The notes beneath the pieces are model-generated. The model worked only from the letters and a program-made list of their open reading frames with translations. It ran no database searches and had not been told where the DNA came from. Shown one piece after another: positions 35,103 through 43,021 of a stretch of 64,000 nucleotides of DNA (position 1 is the stretch's first letter; each line of letters starts with the position of its first letter). Location of the stretch: assembly GCA_024278975.1 (NCBI GenBank), contig JAJRSD010000105.1, positions 1-64,000 on the forward strand, given 5' to 3'. The DNA is from Bacteroidota bacterium (lineage in GTDB: Bacteria; Bacteroidota; Bacteroidia; Bacteroidales; Prolixibacteraceae). A program made the translations under genes and the position numbers.

Positions 35103-36242
35103 ATGAACATAAAAGATTTTAAAGCTGGAAGATATGTAACGCAAATTGGATACTCTTCATTTATGCCCGAAGAAATATCGAAAGAGTGGATTATATCATC
35201 ACCCAAAATAAATCAATTATTATCAGAAGCAAATCGGTTACTTGGAGAACTTAATGCTTTTTCGCAATTAATTCCTGATGTCGAGTTCTTTATAAAAATG
35301 CACATCTCGAAAGAAGCAACAACATCGTGCAAAATAGAAGGAACAAAAACCAATATTGAAGAGGCTCTATTAAAAGAAGAAGATATTAATCCTGAAAAAC
35401 GAGACGATTGGAATGAAGTTCAGAATTACATTAAGGCAATTAATTATTCAATTGCAGAACTTGAAAAGTTGCCATTGTCTAACAGACTTTTAAAGAATAC
35501 TCATAGCGTATTATTGAAAGGTGTTAGAGGAGAACAGAAATTACCGGGAGAATACAGAAAAAGTCAGAATTGGCTTGGAGCAACGCTGAAAGATGCAATA
35601 TATATTCCACCTCATCATAACGAAATACCTGATTTAATGAGTGATTTGGAAATCTTTTTAAATGACACTGAATATTATATTCCACATTTAATAAAAATTG
35701 CAATTGCTCATTATCAATTCGAAACAATCCACCCTTTCCTTGATGGAAATGGGAGATTGGGGAGATTATTAATAACACTATATCTTGTGAGTAATAACAT
35801 TCTAAAAAAGCCTGCATTGTATTTATCTGATTTTTTTGAAAAACACAGAAATTACTATTATGATAATTTAATGCAGGCAAGACTTAAAAATGATTTAGAA
35901 CAATGGATTACATTTTTTCTGGTAGGAGTAGTCGAAACTTCAAAATCATCGATACAAGTTTTTAAAGATATAATAGAACTGAAATCGGATATTGAAAATA
36001 AAAGATTGACAAAACTGGGAAGTAAAACAGAGAAAGGGATAAAAGTTTTAAAAATACTATTTCAAAATCCGATAATAACTTCTAATAAATTGGTTGAAGA
36101 ATTAAACATTGCCCATTCCACAGCGAACAGATTATTAAGCGACTTTGAAAACCTTAATATAATTGAAGAATACACTGGTTTTAAGAGAAATAGAAAATTT
36201 ATATTTAAAGAGTATTTTGAAATATTTAATAAAAATGAATAA
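35103..36242 (+). CDS. Fic-family AMPylase-like protein
   Basis: A 379-residue protein with an N-terminal Fic inhibitory helix motif (TTSCKIEGTKTNIEEAL, about 77-93; the S/TxxxEG signature of self-inhibited Fic enzymes). The complete catalytic motif HPFLDGNGRLGRLLI lies at about 209-223, and a winged-helix DNA-binding domain at the C-terminus (NPIITSNKLVEELNIAHSTANRLLSDFENL). Fic enzymes transfer AMP or other nucleotides to protein hydroxyls. A -7 box TATATTTG (35077-35084) lies just upstream. It is part of the accessory block; its target is unknown. Confidence 0.92.
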   Translation: MNIKDFKAGRYVTQIGYSSFMPEEISKEWIISSPKINQLLSEANRLLGELNAFSQLIPDVEFFIKMHISKEATTSCKIEGTKTNIEEALLKEEDINPEKRDDWNEVQNYIKAINYSIAELEKLPLSNRLLKNTHSVLLKGVRGEQKLPGEYRKSQNWLGATLKDAIYIPPHHNEIPDLMSDLEIFLNDTEYYIPHLIKIAIAHYQFETIHPFLDGNGRLGRLLITLYLVSNNILKKPALYLSDFFEKHRNYYYDNLMQARLKNDLEQWITFFLVGVVETSKSSIQVFKDIIELKSDIENKRLTKLGSKTEKGIKVLKILFQNPIITSNKLVEELNIAHSTANRLLSDFENLNIIEEYTGFKRNRKFIFKEYFEIFNKNE

Positions 36243-36247
36243 AATAA

Positions 36248-37249
36248 ATGACCGTTTCAAAATTTCAAACAGTTGTCGAAATCCCAAAATTCAATTGGGA
36301 AACCGGATATTCTAAAAAGAATATTTTTATGGGATCGTGTTTTACCGAAAACGTGGGCGGTAAAATGGCTGCCCTAAAATACGATGTCGATATCAACCCG
36401 TTTGGAATTTTATATAACCCAATTTCGGTGGCAAATGGAATTCGTATTTTACTTCAGAATAAAAAATTTGCAGATACCAATTTGGTTGAACACGAAGGTT
36501 TGTGGCACAGTTTTTATCATCACGGTAAATTTTCTTTTTCTGAAAAGAGTAGAACTCTGGAAGCGATAAACAGCCGGTTAAAACACTCGGCAGATTATTT
36601 GAAAAGAGCCGATTCCCTTTTTATCACTTTTGGCACTGCATGGATTTACAAATACAAATCTACCGGAGAAATAGTATCTAACTGCCATAAAATTCCTGCA
36701 AATAAATTTGAAAGAGTTCGCTTGTCGGTTAACGAAATTGTTGACGAATATCAAAAATTATTAGCTGAAATAGAAAAGATAAATCCCGGATTAAAAATAG
36801 TTTTTACGGTAAGTCCAATCCGGCACTGGAAAGACGGTGCAATTGAAAACCAACGTAGTAAGTCAACACTTTTACTCGCCATCGACAAAATTATTAATCA
36901 AACTAAAAGTAGCTGTGCCTATTTCCCATCGTACGAAATTGTTATGGATGAATTGCGCGATTATCGATTTTACACTGCCGACATGTTACATATTTCTGAT
37001 GTTGCAATTCAACATATTTGGGAGAAATTTAAAGCAGCTTTGATTTCGGAAGAGAGCCGGAAAATTTCGAAAGATATACAGAAAATAGTAGCAGCAGCAA
37101 ATCATCGTCCGTTCAATAAACGGACAAAAGAGCATCAAAGTTTTATTGAAAAGCAACTAATAAAACTTAAAGCATTTGAACAAAAATATCCTTTCGTTGA
37201 TTTAGGAATTGAAAGAGAAAATTTTATTAGTCAATTAAACAAAGCTTAA
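36248..37249 (+). CDS. GSCFA-domain protein
   Basis: A 333-residue protein with the defining motif KNIFMGSCFTENVGGKM (about 24-40), then INPFGILYNPISVANGI, LFITFGTAWIY and VFTVSPIRHWKDG, all typical of the GSCFA family (PF08885), which has an SGNH-hydrolase-like fold common in Bacteroidota. It starts six bases after the Fic gene and ends exactly where the ORF6N gene begins, so the three may be co-transcribed. Biochemical activity is unproven. Confidence 0.93.
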   Translation: MTVSKFQTVVEIPKFNWETGYSKKNIFMGSCFTENVGGKMAALKYDVDINPFGILYNPISVANGIRILLQNKKFADTNLVEHEGLWHSFYHHGKFSFSEKSRTLEAINSRLKHSADYLKRADSLFITFGTAWIYKYKSTGEIVSNCHKIPANKFERVRLSVNEIVDEYQKLLAEIEKINPGLKIVFTVSPIRHWKDGAIENQRSKSTLLLAIDKIINQTKSSCAYFPSYEIVMDELRDYRFYTADMLHISDVAIQHIWEKFKAALISEESRKISKDIQKIVAAANHRPFNKRTKEHQSFIEKQLIKLKAFEQKYPFVDLGIERENFISQLNKA

Positions 37250-38167
37250 ATGAATGATAATAATCAAATCGTGTATTTAGAAAATATTCAAAATCGAATA
37301 TATACTATTCGGGGCGTGCAGGTAATGTTCGACTATGATTTGGCTGAAATATACAATGTTTCAACAAAAAGGTTAAACGAACAAGTAAAAAGAAATATTG
37401 AACGTTTTCCTGAAAAATTCAGATTTCAACTCACTCAAAACGAATACGATACTTTGAGGTCGCAAATTGCGACCTCAACTTTAATTTCACAAGAAACACC
37501 ATTAAACAAGCATGGAGGAAGAAGATATTTCCCTTACGCTTTTACAGAACAAGGAGTATCTATGCTTTCAACTGTTCTTAAAAGTGAAACTGCCATAAAA
37601 GTTAGTATCTCAATTATTGATGCTTTTGTGGAAATGAGAAAATTCCTTTCGGAGAATGTAAATATTTTTAGCAGACTTGATAATATTGAGAAAAAACAAT
37701 TAAGCTATCAAATAAAATATGATGAAAAATTTGAGCAGATTTTTAAAGCTCTTGAAAATAAAAGTATAAAACCCAAACAAGGTATTTTTTACGATGAACA
37801 AATTTTTGACGCTTATGTTTTTATTGCTGATTTAATTAAGACTGCCGATAAATCAATTTTACTGATTGACAACTACATTGACGAAACTATTCTGAAACTT
37901 TTTACCAAACGAAACAAAAACGTATCAGTAACTATTTATACAAAAAATATCTCGGAAGTATTACGTCAGGATTTAAAAAAACACAATGCTCAGTATCCAA
38001 AAATTGAAGTCAAGCAATTTGCCAAAGCACACGACCGCTTTTTGATTATTGACGAAATAACCGTTTATCATTTCGGTGCAAGTTTAAAAGATTTAGGTAA
38101 AAAGTGGTTTGCATTCTCAAAGATGGAAACAAAAGCCACCGAAATTGTAAATTTATTAATGGATTAA
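37250..38167 (+). CDS. ORF6N-domain DNA-binding protein
   Basis: A 305-residue protein with an N-terminal ORF6N domain (RIYTIRGVQVMFDYDLAEIYNVSTKRLNEQ, RFPEKFRFQLT), a coiled-coil stretch at about 130-170, and a C-terminal region with DKSILLIDNYIDETIL and KAHDRFLIIDE that resembles a PLD-like fold with one HxK-like element. ORF6N proteins occur in phages and on mobile bacterial segments and are thought to bind DNA. The start codon directly follows the GSCFA stop. Confidence 0.85.
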   Translation: MNDNNQIVYLENIQNRIYTIRGVQVMFDYDLAEIYNVSTKRLNEQVKRNIERFPEKFRFQLTQNEYDTLRSQIATSTLISQETPLNKHGGRRYFPYAFTEQGVSMLSTVLKSETAIKVSISIIDAFVEMRKFLSENVNIFSRLDNIEKKQLSYQIKYDEKFEQIFKALENKSIKPKQGIFYDEQIFDAYVFIADLIKTADKSILLIDNYIDETILKLFTKRNKNVSVTIYTKNISEVLRQDLKKHNAQYPKIEVKQFAKAHDRFLIIDEITVYHFGASLKDLGKKWFAFSKMETKATEIVNLLMD

Positions 38168-38250
38168 AAGAGAGGAAAATGGTGCATAAAATTATAAAAC
38201 TATCAAAACAATTATAACTTTTTTATGTCAAACCAGTTATAACTTAAAAT

Positions 38251-40197
38251 ATGAGCTATCTAAAATTCGATAAAGAACAACTGATAAATCTCGAGTTCTC
38301 TTTACAGAAAGAGATAATTCGGTCGAACCGGGCAGGTTCTTATATAAACACTACAATAAATGGGTGCAACACCCGAAAGTATCATGGACTACTGGTTTGT
38401 CCGATTCAGGATTTCGGTGGAGAAAAACACGTATTACTTTCATCGCTCGACGAAACTGTGATTCAAAACGGTGCTGAATTTAATTTGGGAATTCATCGTT
38501 ATAAAGGTGGAACTTACGAACCGAAAGGGCACAAATATATTCGTGATATTAAATTCCAAAAAATTCCAAAAATTACATATCGGGTTGGAGATGTTGTACT
38601 AACAAAAGAGCGACTTTTGGTCGAAAACGAGGAGCAGGTTTTAATCCGTTATAAACTTGAAGATGCACATTCGGCAACTACTCTTCGTTTTAAACCATTT
38701 TTGGCATTCCGGAATATTCATCAATTAAGCAAAGCAAATATGTTTGCTAATACAAAATATCAGATGGCAAGCAACGGAATAAGCATGAAATTGTACGATG
38801 GATTTCCAAGGCTTTTTATGCAGTTCAGTAAAAAACCGGAATATGTATCTGCCCCCGACTGGTATTACGATATTGAATATATTAAGGAGCTAAATCGCGG
38901 ATACGATTATCTTGAAGATTTATTGGTCCCCGGATTTTTCGAGATTTCATTAAAAAAAGGAGAGTCGATAATTTTTGCCGCTGGAACAAACGAAGCCCGG
39001 CCAATTTCGTTAAAACAGAGGTTTACCAAAGAACTAAAAAAACGCAACGAAAAGACTTCGTTTGCCGGATTACTAAATAATTCTGCCAGACAATTTGTAA
39101 TGCAAAAAACCTCTAAAACCGATATTGTCGCAGGGTTTCCGTGGTACAACTGCATTACCCGACAAACATTTATTTCGTTACCCGGAATTTATACCGCTCT
39201 GAATGATAAGAATATTTTTAAAAAAGTTTTAGGGAGTTATGTTCCTCATCTAAAAAATGGTCTCTTCCCCGATGATATTCATTCCGAAAATGCCAATTAT
39301 CATTCAGCAGAGTCGTCACTCTGGTTTATCTGGGCAATTCAGCAATATTTTAAAATTCAGCAAAAACCAAGAGAGATCTGGCGAAATTTCGGAACAGCAA
39401 TTAAAGAGATTTTGAATGCTTTTATTGATTCAAAAACTCCAAATATTCATACAACTTCCGATGGTTTAATTTATGCTGAAAAAGAGAAAACTGCACTCAC
39501 ATGGATGAACTCTTATGCAAACGGAATTCCTGCTACAAAACGCGATGGAATGCCCATAGAAATAAATGCACTTTGGTTTAATGCAATCTGCTTTTCGCTT
39601 GACATTGCCGATATGGCTGGCGATGAAAATTTTATTGACCAGTGGAAAGATTGGGTTAAAAAAGTAGGAACAGCATTTAACAGTACTTTCTGGAATGAAG
39701 GTCACGACCACCTTGCAGATGTTATTAAAGATGGAATTCCCGATTGGTCGGTTCGCCCAAATATGGTAATTGCAACTGCGCTCGATTATTCGCCACTAAC
39801 AAAAGAGCAGCAAAAAATGGTGCTGAGTGTTGCTAAGAAAAAACTACTTACAAAACGGGGTTTACGTACTCTTTCGCCCGACCATATTCGTTATAAAGGT
39901 GTTATTGAAGGCAGTCATAACGAACGCGAGGCGGTGGCACACAACGGTGCTGTTTATCCGTGGTTAATCCAGTTTTTTGTTGAAGGATATCTGAAAATTC
40001 ATAAACGGGGAGGTTTGCCTTTTGTGAAAAAGATAATGGAAGAATTTGAGGATGAGATGTTTGAACACGGAATTGGAACTATGTCGGAGATGTATAATGG
40101 CAACCCGCCTTACCATGCAAAAGGAGCAATTTCGCAGGCATGGAATGTGGCTGGTGTAATTTATGCAACTTATTTGGTTGAAAATTATAAAGAATAA
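38251..40197 (+). CDS. Glycogen debranching enzyme (amylo-alpha-1,6-glucosidase)
   Basis: A 648-residue enzyme with an N-terminal beta domain (SNRAGSYINTTINGCNTRKYHGLLV, typical of archaeal/bacterial debranching enzymes) and a C-terminal (alpha/alpha)6 GDE_C catalytic domain from about 270: VAGFPWYNCITRQTFISLPG, TWMNSYANGIPATKRDGMPIEINALWFNA with the likely acidic catalytic residue, and YNGNPPYHAKGAISQAWNVAG. It removes alpha-1,6 branches during glycogen breakdown. It is followed by the glycogen synthase-like gene after 44 bases. Confidence 0.93.
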   Translation: MSYLKFDKEQLINLEFSLQKEIIRSNRAGSYINTTINGCNTRKYHGLLVCPIQDFGGEKHVLLSSLDETVIQNGAEFNLGIHRYKGGTYEPKGHKYIRDIKFQKIPKITYRVGDVVLTKERLLVENEEQVLIRYKLEDAHSATTLRFKPFLAFRNIHQLSKANMFANTKYQMASNGISMKLYDGFPRLFMQFSKKPEYVSAPDWYYDIEYIKELNRGYDYLEDLLVPGFFEISLKKGESIIFAAGTNEARPISLKQRFTKELKKRNEKTSFAGLLNNSARQFVMQKTSKTDIVAGFPWYNCITRQTFISLPGIYTALNDKNIFKKVLGSYVPHLKNGLFPDDIHSENANYHSAESSLWFIWAIQQYFKIQQKPREIWRNFGTAIKEILNAFIDSKTPNIHTTSDGLIYAEKEKTALTWMNSYANGIPATKRDGMPIEINALWFNAICFSLDIADMAGDENFIDQWKDWVKKVGTAFNSTFWNEGHDHLADVIKDGIPDWSVRPNMVIATALDYSPLTKEQQKMVLSVAKKKLLTKRGLRTLSPDHIRYKGVIEGSHNEREAVAHNGAVYPWLIQFFVEGYLKIHKRGGLPFVKKIMEEFEDEMFEHGIGTMSEMYNGNPPYHAKGAISQAWNVAGVIYATYLVENYKE

Positions 40198-40241
40198 AAC
40201 TTCGGTCTTCTGACTTCAGACGTCCGGCAATTATTTTTGAA

Positions 40242-41531
40242 ATGAAAGTATTAATGTTTGGATGGGAATTTCCCCCTCATATTTCGGGAGGACTCGGCAC
40301 TGCTTGTTTTGGTTTAACCAAAGGATTGGCAGAGTTGAATAATATTGATGTAACTTTTGTGGTACCAAAAGCTTTTGGCGACGAAGACCAGTCGGCAATG
40401 AAATTAGTTGGAGCCAACAATATTCCTGTGGCAAAAAGTAAAATTCAATTCGATGATATTCAAAAGAAAATAGATTATTACGAAGTAAATTCACCTATCA
40501 TTCCTTATGTTGACGAGGATGAATTCTGGGAACTAAAAAGCGGAAAGTATTCTAAAAAATCGCAATTTATTGAAACCGACGAAGGATTTAAAATAGACTT
40601 TAGCGGAAAATACGAATTGAATCTTTTGGAGGAAATTTATAATTATGCAGCCGTTGCCGGAATAATTGCAGGCAACACCGATTTCGATATTATTCATGCA
40701 CACGACTGGCTGGCTTATCCTGCAGGGATAGCAGCAAAAAACATATCCGGAAAACCTCTCGTTATTCATGTTCATGCCACCGAGTTCGACAGAAGTGGCG
40801 GAAATATAAATCGAAAAGTTTATTCCATTGAGCGCGAGGGAATGGAACTGGCAGATAAAATTATTGCAGTAAGCAATTTCACTAAAAATATTATAACCGA
40901 TAAATATGGTATCTCGCCCCATAAAATAACAACTGTTTATAATGCGGTTGAACCTGTATTTCGTAAAAATTCGAATAAAATTAATAAACATATCAACGAA
41001 AAAGTGGTAACATTTCTGGGGCGTATTACGCAACAAAAAGGACCGGAATATTTTATTGAAGCAGCGAATCTGGTGTTGAAAAAAACAGACGGTGTACGAT
41101 TTGTGATGGCAGGCAGTGGCGATATGATGAATGCAATGATTACACGGATTGCCGAATTGGGAATTGCTGATAAGTTTAGTTTTACAGGTTTTTTAGAAGG
41201 TGGCGATGTTCAAAAAATGTTTCAGCTAACCGATGTGTTTGTGATGCCGTCGGTTTCCGAGCCATTTGGGATTGTTCCGCTTGAAGCCATGCAGTCCGAA
41301 GTTCCGGTAATTATTTCCAACCAATCGGGTGTCTCCGAAATATTGGAGAACGCCATAAAAATAAATTTTTGGGATACTTATGCAATGGCAGATGCTATTT
41401 TCGGATTGCTAAATTATCCGGCACTTTCGTCTTATTTTAAAGAGGAGGGAAAAACAGAAGTAGATAAATTAAGATGGATTGATTCGGCACAAAAAGTTTT
41501 GGAAGTTTATAAATTAGCACTGGTAAAATAG
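40242..41531 (+). CDS. GT4-type glycogen synthase-like glycosyltransferase
   Basis: A 429-residue GT-B fold enzyme. The N-terminus MFGWEFPPHISGGLGTACFGL is a donor/acceptor loop typical of glycogen/starch synthase-like GT4/GT5 enzymes, followed by IIHAHDWLAYPAGIAAK and VIHVHATEFDRS. The C-terminal nucleotide-sugar domain holds TFLGRITQQKGPEYFIEA and MPSVSEPFGIVPLEAMQSEVPVI (E-x7-E motif). In this cluster it most likely elongates glycogen. No glgC is present in the window, so the donor (ADP- or UDP-glucose) is open. Confidence 0.88.
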   Translation: MKVLMFGWEFPPHISGGLGTACFGLTKGLAELNNIDVTFVVPKAFGDEDQSAMKLVGANNIPVAKSKIQFDDIQKKIDYYEVNSPIIPYVDEDEFWELKSGKYSKKSQFIETDEGFKIDFSGKYELNLLEEIYNYAAVAGIIAGNTDFDIIHAHDWLAYPAGIAAKNISGKPLVIHVHATEFDRSGGNINRKVYSIEREGMELADKIIAVSNFTKNIITDKYGISPHKITTVYNAVEPVFRKNSNKINKHINEKVVTFLGRITQQKGPEYFIEAANLVLKKTDGVRFVMAGSGDMMNAMITRIAELGIADKFSFTGFLEGGDVQKMFQLTDVFVMPSVSEPFGIVPLEAMQSEVPVIISNQSGVSEILENAIKINFWDTYAMADAIFGLLNYPALSSYFKEEGKTEVDKLRWIDSAQKVLEVYKLALVK

Positions 41532-41594
41532 CTGCTACTTAATTTAATTTCAAATACCTGGTAATAAATACTAAAAATCTCAATACTATATCAA

Positions 41595-42908
41595 ATGAAA
41601 TCAGTTTGCTTATTTTTTCAAGTTCATCAACCTTTCCGGCACCGCCGCTATCGTTTTTTCGATATCGACACCGACCACTATTATTACGATGATTATACCA
41701 ACGAGACAATAATGCGCGAGATTGCCGAAAAGAGTTACCTGCCCACAAACGAGATACTTTTAAAGCTGGTAGATAAATTGGAAGGCAAATTTAAAGTGGC
41801 CTTTTCGATTACCGGAGTTGCGCTCGAACAATTTGTATTGTATGCGCCCGAAGTTATAGAATCGTTTCAGAAACTAGCAAAATCAGGTTGTGTTGAATTC
41901 TTGGCAGAAACATATTCTCATTCGCTGGCATCGTTAAACGACAGAGATATTTTTGAGAAACAGGTAAAATTACACGAGCAGAAAATTATCGAACTTTTTG
42001 GTCAAAAGCCACGGGTTTTCAGAAATACCGAAATGATTTATTCGGACGAAATTGGCGATAAGATTGAAAAGATGGGTTACAGTGCAATACTAACCGAAGG
42101 AGCAAAACATGTACTTGGCTGGAAAAGCCCGAACTATCTGTATGCAAGTGCATTAAATCCGAAACTGAAAATTTTAATGCGAAATTTCAAATTAAGCGAT
42201 GATATCTCGTTTCGTTTTTCGAATACAAACTGGGATAAATTTCCGCTAACTGCCGAAAAATTTGTCGGCTGGTTAGAAAATACAGAACCCAACGAAGAGG
42301 TTATAAATTTGTTTTTAAGTTATGGCTCGTTCGGAGACAGGCAATCAAAAGAGAGTGGTATTTTTGATTTTTTAGAAACTCTGTCTCAGGCAATAATTCA
42401 AAACCGGAATTTAAAATTTGCAACTCCAACTGAAGTTGTAGAAGAGCTGCAACCTGTTTCGGTTGTGAGCGTACCATATCCAATTTCGTGGGCCGACGAA
42501 GAGCGCGATTTAACTGCCTGGCTTGGTAATAAGATGCAAAAAGAGGCCTTCGATAAATTGTACCACCTTAAACAAAAAATGGATAAATGCAGCGATACAA
42601 ACTTGATTAAAGATTGGAATTATCTTCAGGTAAGCGACCATTTTTATTACATGTCAACCAAAAGTTTTTCCGATGGAGAAGTTCACAACTCATTTAATCC
42701 GTTCGACTCGCCATACGAAGCTTTCATAAATTATATGAATGTTTTAAGCGACTTTAAAATCCGGTTAGATTTGTTAATTCCTGATGATAAAACAGAGAAT
42801 GAGATTTCTAATCTCCAAAAAAATATTAGTAAAAAAGATGTAAAAATAAAGAAGTTGGAAGCCCAATTAATTCAACTTCAAAAAGAAAAAAAGAGACGTA
42901 AAAAATAG
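41595..42908 (+). CDS. Glycoside hydrolase family 57 (alpha-amylase-like)
   Basis: A 437-residue GH57 protein with the opening FFQVHQPFRHRRYRFFDID (conserved HQP), EFLAETYSHSLASL and VFRNTEMIYSDEIGDKIEKMGYSAILTEG (the family nucleophile Glu region is in the RNTE segment), and a C-terminal coiled coil (about 400-435, NLQKNISKKDVKIKKLEAQ). GH57 enzymes are alpha-amylases, 4-alpha-glucanotransferases or branching enzymes. The setting implies intracellular glycogen processing. There is no signal peptide. Confidence 0.9.
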   Translation: MKSVCLFFQVHQPFRHRRYRFFDIDTDHYYYDDYTNETIMREIAEKSYLPTNEILLKLVDKLEGKFKVAFSITGVALEQFVLYAPEVIESFQKLAKSGCVEFLAETYSHSLASLNDRDIFEKQVKLHEQKIIELFGQKPRVFRNTEMIYSDEIGDKIEKMGYSAILTEGAKHVLGWKSPNYLYASALNPKLKILMRNFKLSDDISFRFSNTNWDKFPLTAEKFVGWLENTEPNEEVINLFLSYGSFGDRQSKESGIFDFLETLSQAIIQNRNLKFATPTEVVEELQPVSVVSVPYPISWADEERDLTAWLGNKMQKEAFDKLYHLKQKMDKCSDTNLIKDWNYLQVSDHFYYMSTKSFSDGEVHNSFNPFDSPYEAFINYMNVLSDFKIRLDLLIPDDKTENEISNLQKNISKKDVKIKKLEAQLIQLQKEKKRRKK

Positions 42909-42977
42909 TATGTTTTAGCTATTGTTATTTCAACAATAAATCGTACAGCATTACAACTTGTATTTAAGAAGAAAATG

Positions 42978-42985
42978 TAATTTTG
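42978..42985 (+). promoter_or_regulatory. Candidate -7 box upstream of the phosphorylase gene
   Basis: TAATTTTG matches TAnnTTTG and lies 36 bases before the ATG at 43022. An imperfect -33 element (CTTG, 42957-42960) is 17 bases upstream. The phosphorylase may therefore be transcribed on its own. Confidence 0.4.
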
Positions 42986-43021
42986 CACCTCTTTTTTAAA
43001 AGAGTTAAAATCAATAAAAAC

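Noticed and set aside
40533-41036. 167-codon minus-strand frame inside the GT4 gene
   Set aside because: Antisense to a conserved glycosyltransferase, with no recognisable domain.
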